Below, piece after piece: positions 1 to 11,339 of a DNA stretch of 64,000 bases (position 1 is its first letter; the number at the start of each line of letters is the position of its first letter). Origin of the DNA: Pelargonium nanum (taxonomy: Eukaryota; Streptophyta; Magnoliopsida; Geraniales; Geraniaceae); the NCBI GenBank assembly GCA_036897485.1, contig JAYMTF010000011.1:1-64000 (forward strand), in the 5' to 3' direction. Both the position numbers and the translations under genes were made by a program. A model generated the notes under the pieces. That model had not been told where the DNA came from. It saw only the letters and a list, made by a program, of their open reading frames with translations, and searched no databases.

Positions 1-1806
1 TCGCAACTATAGTCCACCTCCTCCAATCAACAACAGCATCAAGGTTAGTGAAGTCTCTATAATTTTGTAAATAAACATGGTAGTAGTGCCTTTTGTCACT
101 ATGAATTGAGTTTCGGAGTTAAAACTCTTCTTGTTAGCCATTGTAATAAGTTCTGTGTAGTGGACTACATTGTTACAACGGCTAATCCTATTGGTAATTG
201 TTTCCCCCTTAATTCTTATTCTATTCTTAATGTCTCTGTAGATGGAGGTTGGAATTGAAGATTGTCTACACATTGAGTTTGAGTACAATAAGAGCAAGTA
301 AGTCGGCTAATTTATTTGATAAGTGTTTCCAAACTCTAATTAGAACTTGACTGGAACATATCAAAGCCGATATGTAACAATAGCACTTGGGTTCTTATGC
401 TTTATTAAGTTAAATGTGGATTGTGATGGTTTCTTGGGCCAACAACCAAGATCACTCCTGAATGCTTTTGAATTTTTGTTTCTGCTTACCGTGGGCTTTA
501 ATATGTGCAGGTATCATCTGAAAGATGTTATTATTGGCAAGATATATTTTCTACTCGTGAGAATCAAGATTAAAAATATGGATCTTGAGATTAGGCGCCG
601 AGAATCAACAGGGTCAGGGGCTAACACCCATGTTGAGACAGAGACACTCGCTAAGTACGAGCTGATGGATGGCGCTCCAGTCAGGGGTATGCTCAAAATC
701 ATTCTGGTTCTTTGTTCATTCTATTCAGTAATGCACAACACATAATTTTAGACACAAAGAGACACATTGATGCAAAATGATACCCCTATTTAGACCTGGC
801 AATTAAGGTTTCAGGTCAGGTATTTTTGGGTTAGCGTCAAAACGACCTAAACCCGATCCGCGAGAGTTGTGGGTTGCAGCTCTCACATAGAAAATGCGTG
901 GGTTGAATGCAGGTCACTCGGCTAAACCCAAAATTGATCAGGTCCATTTTATGTGACCTCACTCCGCAATTATGCGGGGCCGAATTTCAGATGCCCGCGG
1001 GTTTGGGTCCAAATTGTCAACTTTACACCTATGCCTATGCACAACTTTCCTCCACGGTCGTTGAGAAACCATTTGTTCATGTCGTCTAGTGGTAATTGAA
1101 GATCAAACACCTTGATTCTTAACAATTCGCTCCATGAACCGCCCATCTACAAAAACACACATGTGTTAAGTGAAGACCAGTGTGTTGCACTGGAATTTAC
1201 CTCCGACGTGAGAGTAACTCAGAAGAATAGAGTGTGTCATACCTTAGACTCAAGGAGGTATTTATAGAATCTGCTTGATTGTGATTGGTTGAGAGCTTTT
1301 ACGAAGTCCTATGTTATTAGTAAATTTCCAAATAAGTTACACCTAGACACATGTGAAATTTGCTGGACTGTGAACCGGCTCGCCTGGACCGCGGGTCGGT
1401 CGGAAGATCCATGGACTGAATTGGGTCAAAATTAATTGAAATGTCTGTTTGGACCACGCCCATGGAGGTGTTGTTGGCCAGCCCACGTCTGTGCGCCACC
1501 TTGTGGCTCAGGGGTGCTGACGTTTCCGGCCGTCTGAAATTGTGTATCATCAGCCTTATTTCTTGTCGTCGTTTTGTTTGTGTGAATGACATTGCTTACA
1601 AACACAAATGCTTTGCTTTTACAGGTGAATCAATACCGATCAGACTGTTTCTTAGCCCATACGAACTGACACCAACACACCGCAACATCAACAACAAATT
1701 CAGTGTGAAATACTATTTGAATCTTGTATTAGTCGATGAAGAGGACCGCCGGTATTTCAAGCAGCAGGAAATCACAATATACAGGCTTCAGGTGGAAAAT
1801 TCCTAA
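1..1806 (+). CDS. VPS26: VPS26 retromer subunit, C-terminal part (gene enters from the left edge)
   Basis: VPS26 is an arrestin-fold subunit of the retromer core (VPS26-VPS29-VPS35), which recycles cargo receptors from late endosomes. Four exons are visible: <1-43, 242-297, 511-686 and 1625-1806, all with GT-AG borders and closing phases. They encode the last 137 residues, starting inside RNYSPPPPINNSIK. Diagnostic blocks are EVGIEDCLHIEFEYNKSK, then MDLEIRRRESTG, then SPYELTPTHRNINNKFSVKY and DEEDRRYFKQQEIT just before the stop. These match plant VPS26A/B almost residue for residue from memory. The start codon and about 165 residues lie left of the window. Intron 3 (687-1624) carries a GGGTC-rich repeat. 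Nothing suggests a broken gene. I cannot tell the A from the B paralogue. Confidence 0.95.
791..1025. repeat. GGGTC-rich dispersed repeat, copy in VPS26 intron 3
   Basis: The copy begins near TAGACCTGGCAATTAAGG and ends near GGTCCAAATTGTCAACTTTA, so its ends are imperfect inverted repeats of the GAGCTGACAATT type. The interior is rich in GGTCAGG, ACCCGATCC and CCCAAA words. It is one of at least a dozen related copies in this window. No coding capacity is seen. Confidence 0.5.
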
Positions 1807-2806
1807 AACTACTGATCCATTGTCTTGATATTAGTTGTGTGATCATACGTTGTAAAGCTTTGAAGTTTCCGGAACCCGTTTTGCTGTAGCAAAAATGCTT
1901 GTTACTTAGGAAGGACTATAGGTGCTTAAATTTTTATACTGTGAATTCAATGAATTGTCCAGTTAATAAACAGTGTAATGAGAATGAGTGTTTGACACAA
2001 GAAACTCCCCAGTTCTTCCAATGTATTATCAGAATCCAACTGTTTTGCGAAGCTTTCTGCATTTCTGGTTTAAGTAATCTATTTGTTTGGATTGTAATTT
2101 TAGTTCAGAACTGAGAATGGAGAATCGGAATGAGAATGAGTTTTTGTTTAGATCAAGGTATTTTCGTTGACCTGCCATTGTGGGCGGCTAAACGGCCCGG
2201 TAAAGAAATGCACAGGTTTTCTCGTGCTACTTTTTGTCAGGCTAGAGCCGTTAAAAAGAACGGAGCAGTTTTTTACCCAACTCGTTTGGCTCGCAGGTCA
2301 TATATACTTGTTAGTCCCAAAAATGACTTCGCAATAGAAATCTTATTCTCATTGTTATTCACTTATTCTTATCCTATTTTTACCATAATTTTTCTTTCAA
2401 AAGATGGATATCTTGATCTAGTCAGAGGTATAAACACGTTGATGTCGTTGTCTAACGGTTTTTAAGAATTTAAAAACATGATTCACTTAAAGACACATTA
2501 AGTGAAAATTAGTGCGACGCATTAGAATTCACCTCACGTGTTAAAATTAATGAATCCGGTTTAACGGTTCAAATCAGTACTAGAAATTTAAATTATATGA
2601 ACCGGTGTCTATGAACACCCTAGCGGCCTAGCCAGCGGACAGTTCATTCTCTTCAGGTGAATTTTGGCGCCTCAAAACAAAGCTACAAAACCCCCTACAA
2701 ACCCCAGAGAAGCAGAGAGCAGCGAAACCAAATTTCCAGAAACTGCCATTACGATTCGTTTCCGATTCTTCACAGTTCTAATCGAATCAAGCACTAAGAG
2801 AAAGAG
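1807..2806. other. Spacer: VPS26 3' flank and MYG1 upstream region
   Basis: No gene is seen. The first part should hold the VPS26 3' UTR. At about 2476-2560 a segment (AAGTGAAAATTAGTG then ATTAGAATTCACCTC) resembles the segment at about 1160-1205 in VPS26 intron 3, so both look like pieces of one dispersed repeat. The last 150 bases are the probable MYG1 promoter and leader. Confidence 0.5.
2663..2670 (+). promoter_or_regulatory. E2F-type site TTTGGCGC upstream of MYG1
   Basis: The octamer fits the plant E2F consensus TTTSSCGC and lies 137 bases before the MYG1 start codon, in the probable leader or core promoter. Function is inferred from sequence only; an octamer can occur by chance. Confidence 0.3.
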
Positions 2807-5632
2807 ATGTTGTTACTCCAAAAGCTCAGGTACAGTCTCCATACTTTTCACAAACACCTTGTGAGCATTCCATTACCACCGCCAAAATCTCGGCAAAACC
2901 TTACGTTTCGCGCTTTTTCAACGGCCGAGAAGCGAATCGGCACTCACAACGGCAGCTTCCACTGCGACGAGGCTCTGGCCTGCTCCATTCTCCGCCTCAC
3001 CGACAAGTTCGCCGGCGCTCAAATCGTCCGCACCAGAGACCTGCAGGTAATTCGAGAATCGGAGTGGTTGTTTTGTAACTTTTGTTGTGAGATTGTAATG
3101 TGTGTGTGTTTGTGTGGATGGTGAAGGTGTTGGAGAAGCTTGATGCGGTGGTTGATGTTGGTGGCGTGTATGATCCGAGCCGAGACCGGTACGATCATCA
3201 CCAGAAAGGCTTTGAGGAAGTGTTTGGTCATGGCTTCACCACCAAACTCAGCAGTTCTGGCCTTGTTTATAAGGTAACACTCACTGAAACACAACATTTT
3301 GACATTTTTTTGCTAGTAATTTGTTATATTATCCTGTACTCAATTTTAGAGCTGACAACTTGGGACACGAACGCTATCTATAAGAATGTTTGGTTTCAAC
3401 ATACTTGTAATCATGTAATGCTCGCGTTGGAAATGTGAAACACACACACATGTTTGTAAAATTAATGTTAACATAGTACTCTCTTCATCCTAAAATGAGT
3501 TCTCAATTTCCCATTTTTGTATAAATTACTTAGAATGAGACATTCTCTCTTGTATTCCCATGTGGTTGTACTCTAACTTATCTTAGGTATATAGTTGGTG
3601 ATTCACGCATAACTAACTATATGCAAAGTGGACACTCATTTTGTGACAATTCTTTTGAGAAATTGGATGAATGTCTACTTCTTTTCTTGATGAATTTTTA
3701 TTTCAGCATTATGGGGCAACAGTTATTGCAAAGGAGCTTGAGCTGGATGAGGGACACCCACATGTTTATAGGCTATTTTTGGCAGTTTATAAGAATTTTA
3801 TGGAGGTATTTTTTTTACATTGCTACAATGATCTACTTTGCTCTTCTTATATCATACTATTATGAATATTGTTACTTGTTTGTGCTTTTAGGCTAGTGGT
3901 ACTAGGCATGTTAATTTTGCATACAATGTGCATTATGTCCAATAAACTTATGTAACAGAACTGAACATTATTTCGGTTGATTAAAGTTCATATGCACTGA
4001 TTCCTGTTTTATAAGAATACTGAATCTGCTCTTGATATTAACTTTTTTACTACCCTTGGTGCAGCTAGCTGTATTTGTATTTGAATAATATGATTGAATC
4101 TGTTCTCGATAAGACTCTTTTTCCTTACCCTCGTTGCATTTGTTTTGTGTCTTTGCATTTGCATTGAAATATTCACGATTCATCCATATTTTCTTGTTAA
4201 GGCATTATTCTTGCTCATATATAGAACTCGATATTAACTTTCTCACTGCAACAGGCAATTGATGCTATTGACAATGGAATTAGTCAGTATGATATTGATG
4301 CACCTCCAAGATACGTCAATAATACAAGCTTATCATCAAGAGTGGCAAAATTAAATCTGGATTGGGTGGACCCTGATCAATCATCTGAAAGAGAAGATGA
4401 AGCATTTCAACGTGCAATGACAATGGTGGGGAGTGAATTTTTGGAGGTGAGTTTTTTTTTTTGTGAGGCTTTGTTGCAGCAGCCTGTTATGCTCAAATTG
4501 CTAAAGAAATCACCTTCCAGCTGACTTGCAGCTATTTTAATGAGAAACTTGTTCTCAATAATCATGTTGCAGAGTGTTAATTTTCATGCAACATCATGGT
4601 TACCAGCTCGATCAATTGTCATGGAGTGTCTAGCCGCAAGAAAAGATATTGATCCAAGTGGAGAGATCATGATGCTGACTGGACCTTGCCCGGTAAGTAG
4701 TCTGGTTTCCTCTTGGTTGATGGCTCAATAAAGTCTGTAGCACAATATTTTTTGATATCCTTCCATGACACTTCATTGTTTACTTATTTTAGTTTGGCTG
4801 TTTATTATAATTTTATAATTTTTTTCATATGATCTGGCCAAATGGTTCTTGGTACTGCACACTAGAATAGCTTTTTCATTGGGGATTGTACATTGGATTA
4901 ATTCACTGATTGGAAGTTCACAAATGTGCTTTTAGTTCAAATAAGTTGCGTCTGTGCCTCTTACAGAATAGGTGGTTGATATTACTGTGTACTGAGTTCT
5001 ATATGTGACCTATGCCTATCTTTAATATTTACATTACTGTTCTTTTTCCTTCTTGATACAAGAAAACTTATACTTTTGTTATAAGGAAGAACGTCATAGG
5101 GATTCTTGGTAATGGAAAAAAGGAAAGTATCATTAATTGTTTTATTGATCTAACGAGTAGGTTATATGAACATTTAACATGACATAATATGGTTGTATAG
5201 CCCTTAACTATTGCCAAACAATCACTTAAATATTCAATTGGACTTTATCTTTTTAACAGTGGAAGCTTCACATATTTGAGCTTGAGGAGGAAATGAAGAT
5301 TGATCCTTACATCAAATATGTTATCTACCAAGTATGTATTGTCCCTACCACATTAGCACCTACATTTCCAATGAGGGTATACTTCATATTTTGCTTGCTA
5401 TTTGCAGGACGACAGGAGTGAAAATTGGCGGCTCCAGGCGGTAGCAGTGTCACCTGGTAAATTTCAAAGTCGGAAACCTCTACCCCTTCTTTGGAGGGGC
5501 TTGGAAGGTGATGAGCTTTCTGAGGTGGCAGGAATCCCTGGTTGTGTTTTTGTCCACATGAGCGGATTTATTGGTGCAAACCGTAGTTATGAGGGTGCTA
5601 TGGCAATGGCAAGAGCTTCCTTGAAGGCTTAA
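2807..5632 (+). CDS. MYG1: MYG1-type DHH-family 3'-5' exonuclease (UPF0160)
   Basis: Seven exons (2807-3046, 3127-3273, 3707-3805, 4255-4446, 4573-4692, 5260-5331, 5408-5632) give 364 aa, the usual family length. The metal-binding blocks are visible: [18 protein letters not shown] near residue 47 and [20 protein letters not shown], the DHH-like core. Further hallmarks are [36 protein letters not shown] and [19 protein letters not shown]. Animal MYG1 is a 3'-5' RNA exonuclease of mitochondria and nucleolus; the plant protein is less studied. The first 40 residues are basic and hydroxylated without acidic residues, which fits a mitochondrial presequence, and the start is the first ATG of that open exon. 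Intron 2 holds a GGGTC-repeat fragment and a Stowaway-like MITE. All phases close and no defects are seen. Confidence 0.93.
3347..3430. repeat. Fragment of the GGGTC-rich repeat in MYG1 intron 2
   Basis: The segment starts TAGAGCTGACAACTTGGG, the clearest left end of the family in this window, and continues with GACACGAACGCTAT. Only the left part is recognisable before the adjoining MITE. Confidence 0.4.
3477..3650. mobile_element. Stowaway-like MITE in MYG1 intron 2
   Basis: The left end TACTCTCTTCATCCTAAAAT and right end GGACACTCATTTTGTGAC are inverted copies of the CTCCGTCCCAAAATGAGTGTC type seen in Tc1/mariner-derived Stowaway MITEs. The interior motif TTGGTGATTCACGCATAACT recurs in the other copies here (about 8300, 28700, 48170). 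It is about 175 bp and non-coding. The host intron still has good splice sites. Confidence 0.65.
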
Positions 5633-6336
5633 GCAAAACTATTCATTATTAGGTTCTGCATATTGGCCAGAATTTGGAAAGGTTATATGCTCTAGTCACA
5701 TTTGGTCCAAGACATCTCTATCATTTTGCCTGAACAGATGGTTTTGGGTTATATTCTCAGATTCAGGTTTGACTTTCATGATTTTTGTATCATTTGGTAG
5801 AATTGTGAACACCAGTATTATATTATCTATATCATTCTTACATCTTCTAGGAACTTAAAATCTCTAGTCTTTTCCACCACAGCAGAACAGGAATATATAT
5901 TAAGGTAGCATTTGGATTAAAATTCTTGTTCAGGAATGGGAATCAAGAATCGGATACGTGTCCAGTCCCATATTGCCAGCTCTAATTTTCTTTAATTATA
6001 TTATGAAACATGATGACCATAATCTAGGATTGCTTTTGATTTTCTGCTGTTGATATTGATATTTCTGTATTTCTCTTGATAATCCTTGGTACTGTTAATC
6101 TGATATTAGATACACATTTCACTTATAAATCCTTATGTTTTCTTCTTTCTTGTTTTACATCTCATGGCACTTCATTTCCAAGCTTTCCTAAAATGCATAG
6201 AACTTTGGTCTTCAACCTAAGAGAATCTTCATTCCATGGACAAAGGTACAGTTAGTCAATGATACAAATAAATCATCATTCTGACTGGAACAAAACTCGA
6301 ACTTCGTCAGAAGCTCCTCCTCTGGTACTTTACATT
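5633..6336. other. Spacer between convergent MYG1 and rhodanese genes
   Basis: This is a tail-to-tail spacer that should hold both 3' UTRs. A Harbinger-like MITE end lies at 5904. I see no coding exon. Confidence 0.5.
5904..5990. mobile_element. Left part of a PIF/Harbinger-like MITE
   Basis: It starts GGTAGCATTTGGATT after a TAA trinucleotide, which fits a Harbinger target site. It continues into GGAATGGGAATCAAGAATCGG. The same start and GAAT-rich interior recur near 24180-24265 and 40508-40645. The right end is not clear. Confidence 0.4.
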
Positions 6337-8960
6337 TTATTCTTCTGAAACTATTGGCAAATCCTCTTTGGACCATTTGTAGAGTCCTCCTTCTAAGTGA
6401 AAAACATGAGTATAACCATTGAGGACAAGCAAGTAGGCTGCTATCAGTGACCTGCATGAAATAAAATTAGCAATTATAGCGAGCAATAGAATAGATATCT
6501 TACATTGATAATCTACTATATACACTATTATTTGCACACATATACTAAAGAAAGTTATATTTGTGGCTTTTAAAGTTTTTATTTATAGTACAGTTTCAAA
6601 AACATTAATGGCTGGGATGATCTGTTTGCATTGGTGCTGCTTGCATGTCTGGGAGGAAGAGCATTGTTTGTTTGTTTCTGTTCTGTGTATTTATGATATC
6701 ATTACATGTTTGTTCTATGTGTAAATTGCACAAAACTACATTGAACTTTACACGTGTTGCGCACTTTCAGTAAGTTGGGTTGTTAATCAAGGAGTTAACT
6801 TTTTTATTAAAAAGACAAAATGCCCCTACATAAAATGTTTTTTCACTCCACAAAATTACATTGAACTTTAAAGTGGATCAACCAACTACACATACTTTAA
6901 ATAAAAAATCATTTTAATAAAAGTTGAGTGTTATTAGCGGTGCAACTTATTGAAAGTAAGTGTAGTTAGTTGTTGCATATTAAAGTTTAATGTAGTTGTG
7001 TGCAACACGTGTAAAGTTCAGTGTAGTTTTGTGTGATTTACCCTGTTCTTTTGTTTTCATATCAAGAAAAATAAACTCAGACTTTGATTTGCATGGACAT
7101 ATTCTGAAGTCTGAACCATACTGTGAATCCACAGATTTGGTCATTTCAAAGACTATTAGTTTGTTATGACTAATATATATCAATAGTTTCTCTATTGCAT
7201 GTATCATACTTCTTGGTATATCTTGATTGTTTCGTTTTCCTATTTTGTATTTGAGATATTGTATGCTGTACTTATAAATTCTAGTGTAACGCACATAAAG
7301 TAGTGGGGTGCAAGGTCTCATAATAGGAGGCATCGGCACAAAAATAGTAAATCAGAATGGAAGGTTGCATGACCTTGATTGTTGACCTTCAGGGAGATTT
7401 TGTGTTGGTTTCATTGTTCCCCCAGCTGAGCAAGCCACTATTATCTTTGCTTCTTTGTCTAATTGTGATTCAACACCTAATTGCGTACACCAAAACAATG
7501 CCAGAGAATGTTAAAATTTATGATATGTTTAGAAACAGGGGATAGAATGATGGCATAGCTAGATTAACTTGTCATACTTTTCATGAATTCGGGATTCTCT
7601 TCTGTGCCTGCAAATATTCCAAAAAATGCGAACGCAGCACGCCTAGCAATGTCCCATGCAGTCCACTCCTTTATAAGCCTATAAATTTGCACATTGATGG
7701 CACCTGGTGGATGAGCCTGCAAGCAGTCAAGGTTAGATTAATTCTTTTTAACATTACATTCCTTGTCAAACTTTAATATCCGTGACTGGAAGCAGAAGCA
7801 GCAATATATGTTCTTAAGAGTTTGTGAATTGTGATTATGAAGATATTGATAGGATTGTATGAAGTTCAAATTGTGAAATCGAAACATGTTGTGAATCATT
7901 TTCAATAGCAAGTCATCATATCTTGATTATCTTCTCCGTTTATAGGTCTGATCAATATGACTTTTATCTATAGCTCAGCAGGCTGACCTCTTTGAACTCT
8001 GCTTCAGGCCGAACATCAAGAATCACAAAGTTGTTCTCTTTCTGAAGGCGCAGAGCTTCCTTCACTTCCACGCTCCGTACCTGAGAAAAGGTAAATATTT
8101 CTGGAGTATAAATCTGATTGTTTTAGAGTATTAGCATCATCATACTCCTTAAAATTCTAGTTTAGCTTGATCCCCATCTTATTAAACTAGGGCTGATATA
8201 TATTTTCTGTGCACCCGTATATTTATGAACCAAAAATATAGTTTTTTCTTACATATATTGTAACAAACTCAAAGGATACTAACTTATTACATGTATATTA
8301 TTAGTAATTCATGCATAGCCAACTTTGTAAAAAGGAAAGAGGACACTCATTTTGGTACAAAAAAGCAAGACAAACACGACACTCATTTTGGGACGGATGA
8401 GTAAAACTGTAAAAGTTTAAGCTAATCATCGAAAATTCAATATTAACTCATGATTGCATATTTGCCGGTGCTTTTTAGTGATAGATCATTCTATTTGGTT
8501 CTTTTTATTGAACCTATTCACTGCTAGTGTTTATTTAGAACAATCCATAAAGAGAAATGTTTACCTTTTTCTGTAATAGAAGCTCCCTCTTAATTTTCCA
8601 TTCTGTTTCAGCTGATCCCTCCAAAAGAAGACAAGTCAGGGTCAAGCTAGTACTATGAAAAAGAAACTTAAAAAAACATGAAAAAAATGAAAAGTTGCCA
8701 CATCTCAATAAACAAGCCTAAGCTATAGTACCTGGTGTTTTTGCAGGTTTTGTAGCTGCACATATGATCCTGAGCCTCCCAGCAAAAGCAGCCTGTGAAG
8801 GTAATTTTCCTCCTGAAGTTCTTATTGATCTGAGTATTGTTGTTGGGTGGTAGGAACAACAGTTTTGGGCAGTTTTGGAAGAGAAAAATAGTGGGGAGGA
8901 TTGGAAATTTGGGTGTAATGAAGAAGATGAGTGTGGTGTGACTGAAGTTAGAGCAGTCAT
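6337..8960 (-). CDS. STR14: Chloroplast rhodanese-like domain protein (STR14 type)
   Basis: Six exons read leftward: 8960-8732, 8611-8565, 8080-7988, 7716-7578, 7476-7374, 6451-6337 (241 aa). Residues 1 to about 65 are Ser/Thr-rich with few acidic residues and end near RLRIICAA, a typical plastid transit peptide. The rhodanese fold starts at VRSVEVKEALRLQ, continues through NNFVILDVRPEAEFKEAHPPGAIN, and has the active-site loop VACSAGGTMKPT, with the catalytic Cys kept. It ends at GYTHVFHLEGGLYKW. Rhodanese domains move sulfane sulfur or act as redox or scaffold modules; the substrate here is unknown. The insert EWTAWDIARRAAFAFFGIFA matches the Arabidopsis STR14 group from memory. The 103-base exon 5 carrying the catalytic loop is easily missed, since its frame is short. 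All phases close. Confidence 0.92.
6721..7041. mobile_element. Mutator-like MITE with ~40-bp terminal inverted repeats, in STR14 intron 5
   Basis: The left arm GTAAATTGCACAAAACTACA...TTTACACGTGTTGC is mirrored by the right arm GCAACACGTGTAAAG...TAGTTTTGTGTGATTTAC, about 40 bases with few mismatches. Two sub-terminal copies (CACAAAATTACATTGAAC near 6849 and TTAAAGTTTAATGTAG near 6980) also pair. The flanks TGTTCTATG and TGTTCTTTT look like a decayed ~9-bp duplication, which suggests a MULE-derived element. It has no transposase. Confidence 0.65.
8240..8404. mobile_element. Stowaway-like MITE remnant in STR14 intron 2
   Basis: The right half is clear: GTAATTCATGCATAGCCAAC then GACACTCATTTTGGGACGGA, followed by GAGTA. 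GGACACTCATTTTGG is also present about 35 bases earlier, so the right end is duplicated. The left end is not identifiable. Confidence 0.5.
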
Positions 8961-9264
8961 GGTGCTTCCAGAGCTTCAGTTATGGAGGTTTCTGGTTTTG
9001 TGGTTTGGATAGTGTGTGTTGACTGTGTTTTTTGCTGCTGATGATACTACAGGTTGTGGAGATTTTTTTGTTGAGAGAGCTTTGTGTGGGCCAGAGGCTT
9101 CTGGATTTTTATCATCCCCAGAATCTAAGTTTGTGGTGGATGGTACAAAGGGTCTCTTCCTATTTGGATTGCTCTCAAGGTGTACTTTAAAACCTCATCT
9201 CTTTGTTGGTTTATTGCTGGCCCAAAAGGTATGTCACTTGATCAAGTAGTTTCTTTAAGTGAAT

Positions 9265-9680
9265 TGGTCCAAGCAAGTTTGTCCGACCCGATCCACATAT
9301 TTACTCTACCCGACCTGATCCACATGAATCACGTCGGATCGGGTTGTGGTTTTTACGCATTGAATGAGTCTGCCCGACCCTATCCACAAGTTTCCCATGG
9401 TTGACCCTACTCCAATACTTAGCATGTTCATTTTGCATGACCTGGCTTTGTAAAAGCGTGGGGTCGGGTTTTGGGTCATTAGTGGTAGTTCAGACTTTGG
9501 ACCTGGTTTGAGTTGAAAAGACTTCACCCGATTATGATATGAAAGAAGTCGCATTCGTTTAGGCCGTGGGACGGGTTTTACATGTAAATGTGTTAGCTCA
9601 TGCAGGTTACATGACCCGATTCACAATTATTTTTCTTTTTATATGTTAGACCGATCCATGAAGCATGTTTTAATTTTAGT
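9265..9680. repeat. GGGTC-rich repeat block
   Basis: Dense GACCCGA, CGGATCGGGTT and CCCGACC words fill 9275-9480 and a second patch (GGGACGGGTTTTACATG, ATGACCCGATTCAC) runs to 9640. The sharp GAGCTGACA ends of other copies are not seen, so it may be several decayed copies. Confidence 0.4.
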
Positions 9681-11131
9681 CGAAAAATAATGAGTTAATC
9701 CGTTTGACCAATCACTGAGTAGCAAAAAAAAAAAGTTGTTGCAATTTAAAGCCCATGTGATGTAAATTTTCTTTTATCAATGTGATTTTTGTCAGAAGTA
9801 TGGGTGTTGATATTGGATCTATCCAAAAATGATCTGATCTCATCCAAATAATCGAAGTTAAGTTTGATCCAACCAAAATTTTTACATTACTATTTACTGT
9901 GTTAGGCGATGAATGAGAAAGTGACATGTCAGCACCAACTACCCTCTTGCCACCTCAGCAGAGGCGCCAAGATTTGGGCCGAAGGGGCAGCAAGAGCCAA
10001 GGATTAAAAAAAGGGCTTTAATACAACGTGAAAGATCCATGGGCTCTATAAATAATAAATAAACCAAATGGCTTTGGTGGGAAGATATTGGAGAGTACGT
10101 TTATTTTGTAATGTTAGGTAGCAATTCATGGTCAACGGCAAATCATGCATATGCTACCATTTTCTCAACATGGCATGTGGAGTGTGTCGTAAGAGGAAAT
10201 GTCTACTCGTATCATATGACAACGTTTCGAAAAATAAATTTTAGATCGGTGGATCAGAACGTATTTATGAAATTTTGTCACGTGAGCATTTGGACTAGAG
10301 AGCTAACGGTGTGAAAGTATTGATGTGGCGCACGGCCGTGACCTAGCCAATCACCACATCTACGACCGTGGTTAGGTCTAGATAGGCTTCTTTAGTCTTT
10401 ACTCAACCTAGTTTAGCCTAATGCGGCTCATGGTTCGGTCCAAACGTCATGATTAATAGTTAGTTCTAATTAACTCACGTTCGATTGACGTATTAGAAAA
10501 TATTATAATTACACTGACTTTTCTTAAAGCGCTCCAGTCTCATTGGGGCTACTGTATCACTCTCTTCGTTCTTGTGAATAACATTATATATTTGATTCAC
10601 TATCTCGTTTTCATACCAAAGACGATTTTCAGTGCAGTAATGCAATGATATTTACTTCATACATGTTCTCTTTCGTATGATGATAGTTTATAACATGAAT
10701 GTTTATCCATGTTTTTTTTATATGAGGACGGTTCTCGATGCCAACCGACAAAAACATAGGTATATGATCCCTAGTACTATTGGATAACATGAACAATTTA
10801 TTTCTTTCAACAAATGAGGTGGAAAATAGAGCATCAACATTGTATGAGTTATAGATTTAGGTTCATGCAACTTATTTTCTATTTTTTTTTTAAGATTAAG
10901 TCAAATACTATAGACGTGAAAACAACTAAATATCCACCAACCTCATCATTATCATTACTACTCCAAACTTCAATTTATTTACTATTTTTATCTCTAATAT
11001 TCGTCATGAGATCAGACGGTCCACAATCACCAAAAAAATACCCCTCCATTTCCGTCTGGGCCCACATCTCATATTACCAACCACCGACACTTAAAACGAA
11101 GACGATCCAAATCAGGCATCCCAGAGCCCGC

Positions 11132-11137
11132 CACGTG
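11132..11137. promoter_or_regulatory. G-box CACGTG (CCACGTGTCA) upstream of the MFS gene
   Basis: A palindromic G-box with the flanks CCACGTGTCA lies 203 bases before the MFS start codon, near the expected core promoter. Such sites bind bZIP and bHLH factors in plants. The role here is inferred from position only. Confidence 0.4.
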
Positions 11138-11339
11138 TCAACAAAATTCAATACCGCGTTCCTCGGATCTGGCTCTGATCCTCTACGCTCCGGCTCACCG
11201 TAACCGCCAGTACTATATCTTTTCTCGCTCTGCCACTGCTCTGAAGCAGAGAGAGTGTGTGTGTAGAGATCTGTTTCTCTCTCTAGAAAAATATCTGTTT
11301 CTCTCTCTAGAAACTGAACCAGAGCTTAGCGGAGCAACA

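Larger units (their letters stand above)
8961..11339. other. 2.4-kb divergent spacer: STR14 promoter, repeats, MFS promoter
   Basis: No gene is seen. The left ~100 bases are the STR14 upstream side. Bases 9265-9680 carry GGGTC-rich repeat material (GACCCGATCC, GGGTCGGGTTTTGGGTC). The rest to about 10900 is AT-rich with no recognisable exon. Bases 10900-11339 are the likely MFS promoter and leader, ending in GA/CT-rich tracts just before the ATG. Confidence 0.5.

Noticed and set aside
2664-2864. 66-codon frame overlapping the MYG1 start
   Set aside because: It is out of frame with the MYG1 exon and covers its leader; no conserved motif.
10814-11203. 129-codon plus-strand frame upstream of the MFS gene
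   Set aside because: It overlaps the promoter and G-box, is low in complexity and has no family features.
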